Below, in pieces: positions 41,849 through 49,090 of a stretch of DNA of 49,090 bases; within the stretch, counting starts at the first letter, position 1, and every line of letters starts with the position of its first letter. A model generated the notes under the pieces. The model did no database searches, had not been told where the DNA came from, and saw only the letters and a list, made by a program, of their open reading frames with translations. The translations under genes were made by a program, and so were the position numbers. The stretch is from an uncultured Eubacterium sp. (GTDB lineage: Bacteria > Bacillota > Clostridia > Lachnospirales > Lachnospiraceae), in the NCBI GenBank assembly GCA_910584595.1, contig CAJUBQ010000030.1:1-49090 (forward strand). The letters are read 5' to 3'.

Positions 41849-41944
41849 TTGTTAACCTCTTCTTTCTTTTGCTTAACCATTTGTCAGTATTAATTATAAA
41901 CTATTTTCACCATTTGTCAATAGAAACTCTGTTAAATGTTAACA
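41849..41944. promoter_or_regulatory. bioY promoter with BirA-like half sites
   Basis: Minus strand TTGACA (41915-41920), 16 bp, TATAAT (41893-41898). TGTTAAC (41850-41856) and a degenerate CTTAACC (41872-41878) are 15 bp apart over the ribosome site. TGTCAAT (41915-41921) and GTTAACA (41938-41944), 16 bp apart, cover the -35. The half-site form matches Firmicute BirA (TGTTAAC-N15-GTTAACA), but each pair has one poor half. Confidence 0.45.
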
Positions 41945-41998
41945 TATTTTTTTCTATAGTAAACAAATAATGATCTGACACAGCATAGCAACAGAAAA

Positions 41999-42020
41999 AG
42001 AGCCGGATTTATCCGGCTCT
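41999..42020 (-). terminator. Terminator of the Lrp/AsnC gene
   Basis: Perfect 10-bp stem AGAGCCGGAT/ATCCGGCTCT followed by TTTTTC on the minus strand. The stop codon (42009-42011) forms the loop. Confidence 0.9.
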
Positions 42021-42476
42021 CTCAATCTCTACCTCAGGGGACAGCTCCCTATGCTCTACCGCAGTTGAAAAAACAATCTGCGTCTGCGTTTTGCCATACT
42101 TTTGCAGTTTACCGACAAACCGCTCCAATGCTTCTGTATTTGGATATACGACTTCTAACAGCATCGCATAATCACCGGTAATACAATTACATTCAATGAC
42201 ATTTCTGCACCGGCGCATATTCTCTAAAAATTCATCTTTGAGTCTGGCATCGACTGCCAGTGTAATAAACGCTTTAATATGATATCCCATCATTTCATGA
42301 TTAATGCTTGCATGAAATCCGGTAATATATCCTTCCCGCTCCAGCTTTTCCAGTCTCGCGGACGCTGCCGGAGAAGATAAAAACACTCTGGCTGCAATGT
42401 CCTTCAAAGACATTCTTGCATTTTCCTGTAATAAACTAATAATTTGATGATCGATAAAATCCAATGTACGTTTCAT
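42009..42476 (-). CDS. Lrp/AsnC-family transcriptional regulator
   Basis: A 155-residue protein. The N-terminal winged helix (about 5-60) has DFIDHQIISLLQENARMSLKD and LSSPAASARLEKLEREGYI. The RAM ligand domain (about 70-150) has FITLAVDARLKDEFLENM, VIECNCITGDYAMLLEV and FVGKLQKYGKTQTQIVFST. Such proteins sense amino acids; the ligand is unknown here. I chose the ATG at 42476, 9 bases after TTGGAGG. The leader contains a terminator-like hairpin ending at the ribosome site, suggesting attenuation. Confidence 0.93.
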   Translation of the reverse strand: MKRTLDFIDHQIISLLQENARMSLKDIAARVFLSSPAASARLEKLEREGYITGFHASINHEMMGYHIKAFITLAVDARLKDEFLENMRRCRNVIECNCITGDYAMLLEVVYPNTEALERFVGKLQKYGKTQTQIVFSTAVEHRELSPEVEIERAG

Positions 42477-42500
42477 ACTGTTTTCCTCCAAAAAAGCAAA

Positions 42501-42531
42501 AAGACGCCTTGCATAATTTGCAAAACGCCTT
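42501..42531 (-). promoter_or_regulatory. Attenuator-like hairpin in the Lrp/AsnC leader
   Basis: A 13-bp stem (AAGACGCCTTGCA/TGCAAAACGCCTT, counting G-U pairs) with loop TAATT. On the minus strand it is followed by TCTTTTTGCTTTTTTGG, a terminator-like T run, directly before the GGAGG of the regulator gene. Confidence 0.6.
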
Positions 42532-42570
42532 CGTTTTTTAATGTTTTTTATGAAATTCTTAATTTTCTTA

Positions 42571-42600
42571 ATTCTAGCACAAATGAACCTGATTTGTCCA
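42571..42600 (-). promoter_or_regulatory. Lrp/AsnC gene promoter
   Basis: Minus strand TGGACA (42595-42600), 18 bp, TAGAAT (42571-42576) preceded by TGC. The leader is about 87 bases. Confidence 0.65.
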
Positions 42601-42669
42601 GTATCTTTTTCGTACAAAAAAATTTAAAATCTATATTCAAATTATCTAAAATTACCATAACTATCCATG

Positions 42670-44187
42670 CTATTCGTTGTGCTTATCGTTCTCGTTTCCG
42701 ATTCCATTCCTAATATCTACATACCCTGTCAAAAGCGCTGATTCTGTAAATATATCGGAGGCTGCAGACGTATCCAGACTCAAATACAATTTGTCGAGCT
42801 CTTCCTCTGTCACAAGCCACCCCATATGTACGGTAACTGTCTCCCCCGGTTTTATTGATGTAATATAATTATTCTGTCTCTCCCCTCCATGCACATCATA
42901 ATACTGCATTTCCTTCATACTTGATAACGCAGCATTTTCAACCCGTGTCCATTGATCTGACTTAGACGGCTGCTCATATTCCTGCATCATATGCATTTCT
43001 CCGTTTTTCTCACTGATCCGCTGCAGTGTGCCAAAAAACAATACATCTGTAAGCTCCTTATCCGTTGTATTTGTATATTCCACAGCTGCATAGATCAATT
43101 TTTGCGGAACCTTGCGTATTTTTACTACTTCACTTAACGCATCCGCATTTCCTTCTTTGATATAGCGAATCTCTGCCGGAAGCAGTTTGCCGTTTTCATC
43201 TGTTTCTTTCAGCAAATCTTCATCTAAAACAGTCGTCTTCAGCAGACTATAATCATCTGAGATTTTTACATCCGATACCTTTACTGAAAGGCCGCAATCG
43301 ATTGCTTTGCCTTCCTCATAAGATAAAAGCGGAAAGCTTTCACCAATTGCATGTGTATGATTCATCTCCTGTTTTGATGCTGTGACTTTCACCTCGAAAG
43401 ATTCTGCAGCCTGCTCTTCTTTCTTCTGTTCTTTTAAAGAGCCCAGATAATCGCTCCAGTTCCATGCATGAACAATATTCTGATCCGATGCATTTTTTGC
43501 AGGCAACAGCCGAATACCTTCTGCAATCTTTAATGCCTCATCTTTGGAAACATCTGCCGCTGCAAACATCTGCATGACATAGTGTAAATCCGGGTATGCA
43601 ACGTAAATCCGCTGATTAAATATTGTCTCATCTCCAAACAAATTCGGATATTCCAGGTAAACACCTTCATGCCCATTAATCGTTACATTCTCACTGGAAA
43701 GCACATCGTCATGGAGCATGTCAAACGCACTGTCTCCTGTATCCATTCGATAAAATACAATAGATACCCCTCCCTGATACAGATGGTCTTCAAAGCTGTA
43801 TTTGCCCTCTTCTGTCTGTACCATTCCTTTCGGAAGATACCCTACCTGCAGCCTGACATCCTCAATCGCCACAGATGTTCCATCCTCTGTATCATCTGCA
43901 GATTTGGATACTGTCTGAGAATCTGCATCTTTTACAACCTTTACATCTACACCATATCTACCAACCGGTTCACGCTGCATCCGGTAAATGCTGACTCCCG
44001 CAAATACTGTTGTACTAAAAATCATAACTGCTGCAATAGATGCGGCCAGTGTACGTCCTGGTTTCAGCTTTGTATTCCATTTTTGTTTTGTTTCCATATG
44101 TATTTGTTTTTCCACTTCCTTTTCCATCATATCCCTTATCTCCTGCGGCATTTTCGGAAAATCATTTTTGATATTTTCAATTCTCAT
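42670..44187 (-). CDS. Probable anti-sigma factor, DUF4367/DUF4179-like
   Basis: A 505-residue membrane protein. The cytoplasmic N-terminal 45 residues (IENIKNDFPKMPQEIRDMMEKEVEKQ as an amphipathic start) would bind sigma. One transmembrane helix (about 46-68, TLAASIAAVMIFSTTVFAGV) follows, then an extracytoplasmic part. Its first section (105-240; LQVGYLPKGMV, GVSIVFYRMDTGDSAFDM, VTINGHEGVYLE) resembles DUF4367. A second beta-rich section (270-490) is less clear. It lies 86 bases downstream of the ECF sigma gene on the same strand. Anti-sigma function is inferred from topology and context. I chose ATG 44187 (GGAGGG 7 bases upstream). Confidence 0.8.
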   Translation of the reverse strand: MRIENIKNDFPKMPQEIRDMMEKEVEKQIHMETKQKWNTKLKPGRTLAASIAAVMIFSTTVFAGVSIYRMQREPVGRYGVDVKVVKDADSQTVSKSADDTEDGTSVAIEDVRLQVGYLPKGMVQTEEGKYSFEDHLYQGGVSIVFYRMDTGDSAFDMLHDDVLSSENVTINGHEGVYLEYPNLFGDETIFNQRIYVAYPDLHYVMQMFAAADVSKDEALKIAEGIRLLPAKNASDQNIVHAWNWSDYLGSLKEQKKEEQAAESFEVKVTASKQEMNHTHAIGESFPLLSYEEGKAIDCGLSVKVSDVKISDDYSLLKTTVLDEDLLKETDENGKLLPAEIRYIKEGNADALSEVVKIRKVPQKLIYAAVEYTNTTDKELTDVLFFGTLQRISEKNGEMHMMQEYEQPSKSDQWTRVENAALSSMKEMQYYDVHGGERQNNYITSIKPGETVTVHMGWLVTEEELDKLYLSLDTSAASDIFTESALLTGYVDIRNGIGNENDKHNE

Positions 44188-44273
44188 ACCCATCCCTCCA
44201 TTTTACGATTCCAACCGATGATTCCTTCAAATATTAGCATTCTCGTAAATGAATACTCCATGCTAACAAAATT

Positions 44274-44747
44274 TCAGGTGCCAGCTGCCGGTTCCAATTC
44301 GCTGCGCAGTTTTGCCCTGGCACGCGCCAGCCGGTTCTTAACTGCACTTTCCGTTATCCCTAAAAGCTGTGCCGTCTCCCTGACACTGTATCCTTCCAGA
44401 TAATAAAGCGTAACACATATTCGGATTTCCGGTGCAAGATGACGAAGCGCTTCGTATAAATCCGTATAATCTTTGTATTCTTCTGTTTCTTCACAATAAT
44501 ATTCATCCAATGAAACAATTCTTTTTTCCCTGCGCATCACGCCATAACATTCGTTGATTAAGATTCTTGTCAGCCATGTCCTGGCATAAGAATCCTCCCG
44601 CAGCTTATGCAAATTGGCAAAAGCCTTTACAATGGCTTCCTGTATCGCATCTGCACAATCCGCATCATTGCAAAGCAGTGTTTTTGCCACATGGTACAGC
44701 ATATCTTCAGAGCGAATAATCAGCTCTCCTAATTGCTCCTTTTTCAT
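44274..44747 (-). CDS. ECF-type RNA polymerase sigma factor
   Basis: A 157-residue sigma-70 family protein with only regions 2 and 4. Region 2 (about 10-75) has DMLYHVAKTLLCNDADCADAIQEAIVKAF-like spacing and ARTWLTRILINECYGVMR. Region 4 (about 100-150) has APEIRICVTLYYLEGYSVRE and TAQLLGITESAVKNRLARAR. Start ATG follows GAAAGGAC. A downstream membrane protein is the probable anti-sigma factor. I found no clear GGAAC-type ECF promoter upstream of the gene. Confidence 0.93.
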   Translation of the reverse strand: MKKEQLGELIIRSEDMLYHVAKTLLCNDADCADAIQEAIVKAFANLHKLREDSYARTWLTRILINECYGVMRREKRIVSLDEYYCEETEEYKDYTDLYEALRHLAPEIRICVTLYYLEGYSVRETAQLLGITESAVKNRLARARAKLRSELEPAAGT

Positions 44748-44839
44748 ATTGTCCTTTCCTGCCGGCCAGCATTTTTCATTTTCTATTGCTTACATATATT
44801 AGATGCCGCAGCCATCAAAATGGTCTCTAAAGATGATCT

Positions 44840-44897
44840 AAAAAATGAAGATGACTGCCAGAGTTTGTAAAAACTCTGGCAGTCATCTTCATTTTTT
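44840..44897 (-). terminator. 27-bp perfect hairpin terminator
   Basis: Arms 44840-44866 and 44871-44897 are perfect complements (27 bp, beginning AAAAAATGAAGATGACTGCC) around loop GTAA. The YjbR gene stop codon (44889-44891) lies in the right arm, and a T run follows on the minus strand. Confidence 0.9.
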
Positions 44898-45230
44898 GGA
44901 TTTTGGCCCGGTCAGATCATAGCTTTCCACAATCATTCGCTGTATGTCTTCCTTTGGAATACTGCCATCCAGAATCATCGAGTTCCAATGCTCTTTATTC
45001 AAATGAAATGCAGGCACTACAGAGACAAATGCCTGCCTCCAAAAATCACGCCACTCTGGGTCACATTTCACATTTACCCAGACATTGCCATCTTTATAAA
45101 AAATCCATGCAAATACTTTCTTATTTTTTTTATGCCGCATGACGCACCAGTTTTGGTCATGAAACGGATAATCTTCATATACGTCTGCAAGTTTCAGACA
45201 ATAAGCAATTACCTCTTCTTTTTTCGTCAT
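44889..45230 (-). CDS. MmcQ/YjbR family protein
   Basis: A 113-residue protein of the CyaY-like-fold MmcQ/YjbR family: VIAYCLKLADVYEDYPFHDQN, then MRHKKNKKVFAWIFYKDG, VNVKCDPEW, and AFHLNKEHWNSMILDG near the C terminus. Members are predicted to bind DNA, but the role is not established. The start ATG follows GGAG. It is probably a single-gene transcript ending in the strong hairpin at 44840-44897. Confidence 0.9.
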   Translation of the reverse strand: MTKKEEVIAYCLKLADVYEDYPFHDQNWCVMRHKKNKKVFAWIFYKDGNVWVNVKCDPEWRDFWRQAFVSVVPAFHLNKEHWNSMILDGSIPKEDIQRMIVESYDLTGPKSKK

Positions 45231-45292
45231 TTATTTTCTCCACGATATACACGACTTTTGCCTGCTTTGCGAACTTGTCCATTTTTCTTGTA

Positions 45293-46225
45293 TCAAATGC
45301 AGGCAGGTTGATGCAAAGATAACGCCATGTTTTTTTCTGTAAATATCTGATATCCAGACTTGTCTACAATAATTTCTATATCTCCATAACATTTTCTTTC
45401 CGGTTCAATTGTACTGCATTGACACATATTGGTATACTCTGTACAATATATTCGTACCCCATTCTTTTTTAATACTTTTACTGTTTCTAAATCAGGATGC
45501 CGGTATCTTTTATGTTCTTTTGTCGAAATAACTGCCATTTTGGGTTTCAAGCTTTTAACTATTCGGTTTGTGCCGGCTGCTTTATCATCTGCATAAAACG
45601 CCCCATGATGCGGCATCTTTAAAATATCACATTTTAATGCAGGCAATCGGTTCAGCAGCCTGTCCCATCCTTCTGCTTCCAAATCACCCGGAAATAAAGT
45701 CGTACATGATGCACTTTCCAATATGCAGACAATAGATTTATTATTTGTGTTGTGATTCAAATATTCTATCGTATTATCCTCTTCATTTGGATAAATAACA
45801 GATAACTTTGCGGAGTCATCTCCAATCAATTCATGCTTATGCATATTCGTATCTAAATGGACCCCTAATAACGTACAACTATGCATACGGCATAACTCCA
45901 GAAATCTTCTTAACAAACACCGCATGATCTGTGTAGGCTTCCACCTGTCTAAATTATAGCAAATACTCCTCACTTTACCTCTGGCTAAAAATTTTTCCAA
46001 AAAATCATTCACACCCTTACAATGATCGGCATCAAAATGCGAAATAATAAGTATTTTCAGTATTCGGATATCTTCTCTTGCTAATTCGTCAGCTGCTTTA
46101 TCTGCATCCACAATATCAATGATTACTGCTTTTGCAGTTTTGCAGCCTGTATCTTTCAAGAATATGACAGAACTGTCTCCATGTCCAACATCCAGAAATT
46201 TTATTTTTTGTGCCGTTTTTACCAT
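45293..46225 (-). CDS. ComEC-type metallo-beta-lactamase-fold protein
   Basis: A 310-residue soluble MBL-fold protein. KIKFLDVGHGDSSVIF begins the fold. The metal motif is SHFDADH (His63, Asp65, Asp67, His68), followed by LFPGDLEAEGW and KMPHHGAFY, then AVISTKEHKRYRHPD. These blocks (DVGxGDS, SHxDxDH, PHHGS) mark the ComEC/Rec2 MBL branch without its membrane domain; related stand-alone proteins occur in defence and phage contexts. Nuclease activity is plausible but unproven. Its ATG is 13 bases after the methyltransferase stop, with AGGAGGAG in between, so the two genes form one unit. Confidence 0.85.
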   Translation of the reverse strand: MVKTAQKIKFLDVGHGDSSVIFLKDTGCKTAKAVIIDIVDADKAADELAREDIRILKILIISHFDADHCKGVNDFLEKFLARGKVRSICYNLDRWKPTQIMRCLLRRFLELCRMHSCTLLGVHLDTNMHKHELIGDDSAKLSVIYPNEEDNTIEYLNHNTNNKSIVCILESASCTTLFPGDLEAEGWDRLLNRLPALKCDILKMPHHGAFYADDKAAGTNRIVKSLKPKMAVISTKEHKRYRHPDLETVKVLKKNGVRIYCTEYTNMCQCSTIEPERKCYGDIEIIVDKSGYQIFTEKNMALSLHQPACI

Positions 46226-46238
46226 TCCGCTCCTCCTG

Positions 46239-48869
46239 TTATATCATATCTGCTTTTAGCATATTATAAATGTCATCATCATCTAAATCTGAAAACAATA
46301 ATGGTTTTATATCGAAAAGATCGCCATTGCATAATTTTGCAGAAAACTCAGCTTTTTCTCTTAAAAACCATCCTGGCATCGAATCAGACAATTTTATTTC
46401 TAATTCCCCAAGTTCTGCCAGAAATACTTTGCATACCATCTGATTCGTCATGATATTGATTACCTCACCTGTAACATTATAATATTTTTGTTCTGATCTA
46501 TTTTTGTTCTCTGGATGCGTTTCCATTCCTCGATATATCGTAAACACCCTGTTGACCTGATCTTTTTCATCACTGTTTAAACCAAACGCATCATAAATAA
46601 TATCATCAAGTCTATCCTGCAAAGCTAAGATTTCCTCATCATCCCCAAATAAATATGCTTCCTTGATCTGGAAATAATATGCTTCTATCTTCTTTTTCTG
46701 TTGCTTTGAAAACTCTGGAACAGGAATGCTTCTAATTGTTTTCGTTGTTATTGTCCGTTTTACACATTCACGCCGTATATATGCATTGATTATTTTACTG
46801 TTCACTAACGCACATAGTATATAATCAGATATTTGCTCATCTTTAGCCTTCATACAAAAGAATGAATGTTCCGGAAATATTCTGTCTTCGTCAACAAATG
46901 CACGAATACAATCTATTTTTCCAGGTGTTGACGACATTTTTACAAGCACCTTCGTTTTGGCGGAATAAAGTTGTTCAAAATTTTTGCGAGGTCTGAACCC
47001 TTCAAAATTTTTTTTCATATTTTTCTGCTGTTCTTCTGTCATTGCATAATTTACAAACCGGATTTTTTCAGACATTTTATCTGATATTACATATTTTCGA
47101 AAATTCTTTGCATTTTTCAGATACGGTACCCATCCATCAAACTGCATCTCTGAAAGCTCGATATTTGACGGGAGCATAATTCCCATACCGCTCCCCGACA
47201 AATATTCCTCTATTTTTTTGTTATTCTTTACTATTTTCTGCAAAATTTTTTCTATTGGAGATATTTTCATCTCCTTTTCTTTTATCCATTTTGACTGAAT
47301 ATTGCTTAAAAATTCAAAATCCCAATTTCCATATGATAAAAATCTTTTGATAGAATACTTATTCCTTGTCAATATCCTGATTTTAGTTATATTATCTTTT
47401 TCTACCTGCTTTTTTCGAGCAATTATTACAATCGTTGAACAGTTATTTTCAAATATCTGTCCTGGCAGCATCCAAAATTCTAAAAGATCAAACCGGCTAA
47501 GCAGCTTATCTCTTTGCTGCTTTACACTATCATTTTGCATAAAGCTTTCCGGCAGAACAATCCCAAGATAACCATCCTCATGCAGCAGCTCCATGTATTT
47601 CTCTAAAAATGCAGCTGCTTTTTGTTCTCTCTTACTGTCTCCGCGCTTTTCTCCATAAGGCGGATTTCCTAAAATTATATATGGTGTACGAATTTTCGTA
47701 TGGTCCATCCGCAGCAAATCACCAGCTTTAATATTCCATCTTACTCCAGCCGGCAGACTGTACAATAATAAAGACAGTTTTGTCACTTCTGAGGCAAATT
47801 TATCTACATCATATCCTTGTATCATATCTGCTAAATATTTCTGCCTGTCATAGTCTGTACGTTCCAGACGCACCAGATTTTCTAATCTTTTACACGCGCT
47901 TAGCAGCAGACTTCCAGAACCGCAAGTTCCATCCAGAACATACCTATCATCCGGTGGAACTATTTCAAATGGGATCTGCCTGGACATTTGCTGGCTTAAA
48001 ACTTTGGGCGTATAATAAATCCCAAACTTTTTTCTAATATTTCCTGCTTTTACTTTGTTGATTTGTAACAATGTAGATTCATAAAAATATCCTAACAGTT
48101 CATGATCCACACTTTGGTAATTTATACTGTGAGTTAAACTGTTAAATATTATGGACGGAAGCTCTTCTCCATACCGGTTCATAATTTCTGCATCAAAATA
48201 TTCCTGATATCGCTGTGACAGCCGGTCAATCAGCATCCTGATATCCGTCAGCTTTTCGACTGCTGAAACTTTACTGTTTATAATCAGAGCAGCTATTACA
48301 TGCATGGTAATACTTGTTATATTGTTTAAATCCTGTCCGTTTATTTTCTTTTTTGATATCAGATATGCTTTTGCAGCAAGAAATCCTTTTTCAAATTCTT
48401 CACTTAGCATGTTGCATGTAGCTTCTCTCGAAAAATCAATCAAGCCAGCCGCTTCACAAAAATCGATCTGCCGATATCCCATTTTTGATGCCATTAAAGA
48501 ATCTGACATAAATTCAAAACGATTCCTTTCAAAATACAACTGAATCATGTTAGACTTATCATCTTTTAAGAGCGTACTTTTATCAGCTTTTATCTTCCAC
48601 ACACGCATACGGTCATTCATGGAAATAATTAAAACGGGTACGGCCAGATATTTAGCTCCATCGATATACCGTCCTTCCTCATGCTCATCTGTCACATTCT
48701 GCACAGCAATACAGGAAGTTGATATATCTTTCAAATATTGGTCACTAAATGCAACTACATCATATTTAACTGCAGAAGTTCCATCGATCTGAACAAAATA
48801 GTTTTCCGCAATATTCTCTTTTTCATAACCTAACATTTGAAGCACATGACTTACGGTTCCTCTATTCAT
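46239..48869 (-). CDS. N6-adenine DNA methyltransferase, type IIG-like architecture
   Basis: An 876-residue protein. Residues 1-120 have the outline of a PD-(D/E)XK-like domain (YDVVAF with Asp37, then SCIAVQNV, then LAVPVLIISMNDRMRVWKI), but the expected E-x-K position reads V56-Q57-N58, so the domain looks inactive. A helical region (130-270) precedes the gamma-class methyltransferase: SAM motif DGTCGSGS at 313-320, GYDVDKFA, and catalytic NPPY at 402-405. A target-recognition region (about 560-770, ending RTITTKTIRSIPVPEF) and a C-terminal extension follow. I chose ATG 48869 (AAGGGAG about 8 bases upstream). A ComEC-type MBL gene follows. Confidence 0.85.
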   Translation of the reverse strand: MNRGTVSHVLQMLGYEKENIAENYFVQIDGTSAVKYDVVAFSDQYLKDISTSCIAVQNVTDEHEEGRYIDGAKYLAVPVLIISMNDRMRVWKIKADKSTLLKDDKSNMIQLYFERNRFEFMSDSLMASKMGYRQIDFCEAAGLIDFSREATCNMLSEEFEKGFLAAKAYLISKKKINGQDLNNITSITMHVIAALIINSKVSAVEKLTDIRMLIDRLSQRYQEYFDAEIMNRYGEELPSIIFNSLTHSINYQSVDHELLGYFYESTLLQINKVKAGNIRKKFGIYYTPKVLSQQMSRQIPFEIVPPDDRYVLDGTCGSGSLLLSACKRLENLVRLERTDYDRQKYLADMIQGYDVDKFASEVTKLSLLLYSLPAGVRWNIKAGDLLRMDHTKIRTPYIILGNPPYGEKRGDSKREQKAAAFLEKYMELLHEDGYLGIVLPESFMQNDSVKQQRDKLLSRFDLLEFWMLPGQIFENNCSTIVIIARKKQVEKDNITKIRILTRNKYSIKRFLSYGNWDFEFLSNIQSKWIKEKEMKISPIEKILQKIVKNNKKIEEYLSGSGMGIMLPSNIELSEMQFDGWVPYLKNAKNFRKYVISDKMSEKIRFVNYAMTEEQQKNMKKNFEGFRPRKNFEQLYSAKTKVLVKMSSTPGKIDCIRAFVDEDRIFPEHSFFCMKAKDEQISDYILCALVNSKIINAYIRRECVKRTITTKTIRSIPVPEFSKQQKKKIEAYYFQIKEAYLFGDDEEILALQDRLDDIIYDAFGLNSDEKDQVNRVFTIYRGMETHPENKNRSEQKYYNVTGEVINIMTNQMVCKVFLAELGELEIKLSDSMPGWFLREKAEFSAKLCNGDLFDIKPLLFSDLDDDDIYNMLKADMI

Positions 48870-48937
48870 GCCTGAATCTCCCTTCTGCATATCTTTTTTA
48901 TATTTTATCATATTTTTACTTTCAGCGCCATTATTTT

Positions 48938-49090
48938 TCACCTGATCCCTTTTTTAACAGTTGGATCAAAGTTCCTATTCACAGGGGGTGGACAAGTAAT
49001 AAAGCAACAGTTTAGACAAAGTGTTGTTTTTTCCTGATTACCGGACGCCGGATGGTGGGGAGCTGCCCTTGTTTCTTGTTCCTGTTCCAG
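48938..49090 (-). other. Possible truncated reading frame at the window edge
   Basis: A minus-strand frame is open from the edge for 50 codons and stops with TGA at 48938-48940. Its peptide is Pro/Cys-rich (CPPPVNRNF) and matches nothing I recognise. The GC-richer stretch 49040-49075 differs from the AT-rich methyltransferase gene, so this could be the end of a mobile element. It could equally be noncoding. Confidence 0.2.

Noticed and set aside
1..49090. tRNA genes, rRNA genes or CRISPR arrays
   Set aside because: No cloverleaf with a GGTTCGAATC-type T arm and no regularly spaced repeats were found on reading both strands.

Overview
The window looks like a chromosomal segment of an anaerobic Firmicute of the Clostridia, most likely Lachnospiraceae. 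The basis is moderate-to-low GC, strong AGGAGG-type ribosome binding sites, sigmaA-like promoters, a DUF975/YcxB/SprA/DUF4190 gene set, clostridial-type single-chain PurL and an ECF sigma/DUF4367 pair. No tRNA, rRNA, CRISPR array, intact insertion sequence or prophage was seen. Species was not identified. All assignments come from reading the sequence; no database search was run.

Layout. 1-7.7 kb (minus strand): a housekeeping block with ispD, tsaD, a DUF6715-like anchored protein, rnz, a small zinc-ribbon protein, rimI, tsaB, tsaE, a YcxB-like protein, a DUF975 membrane protein and a SprA-type metalloprotease. TsaB, TsaD and TsaE together make the tRNA t6A modification. 7.8-11.1 kb: DUF2752 and DUF4190 membrane proteins, then a monocistronic tex with a structured leader. 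11.1-17.6 kb (minus): a CdaR/PucR-like regulator, ftsE, ftsX, ctpA, prfB (with the programmed RF2 frameshift) and hom. 17.8-25.7 kb: YitT transporter, TagA/WecG-like protein, a noncoding region carrying a DnaA-box cluster, an SH3b-NlpC/P60 wall hydrolase with WalR-like boxes, a YjfB-like protein, CvfB, an acyl-ACP thioesterase and a secreted transglutaminase-like protein. 25.8-29.7 kb: purL. 29.9-34.1 kb (plus): a response regulator/sensor kinase/unknown membrane protein/VanY-type carboxypeptidase cluster. 34.2-37.3 kb: nuclease-XPD helicase fusion and a histidine phosphatase. 37.5-41.0 kb: divergent secreted proteins, a Big_2/repeat-domain protein and a GH5 endoglucanase, with a two-turn direct repeat between them. 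41.0-45.2 kb: an inverted-repeat element, bioY, an Lrp/AsnC regulator behind an attenuator-like hairpin, an ECF sigma factor with its probable anti-sigma, and a YjbR protein. 45.3-49.1 kb: an AT-rich two-gene unit of an N6-adenine methyltransferase and a ComEC-type metallo-beta-lactamase protein, the best candidate here for an undescribed defence-like system.

Non-genic structure stands out. There is a five-copy 19-bp repeat (three copies overlap stop codons), a 186-bp palindromic MITE-like element with a half copy about 40 kb away, and six DnaA boxes within 100 bp far from any dnaA gene.
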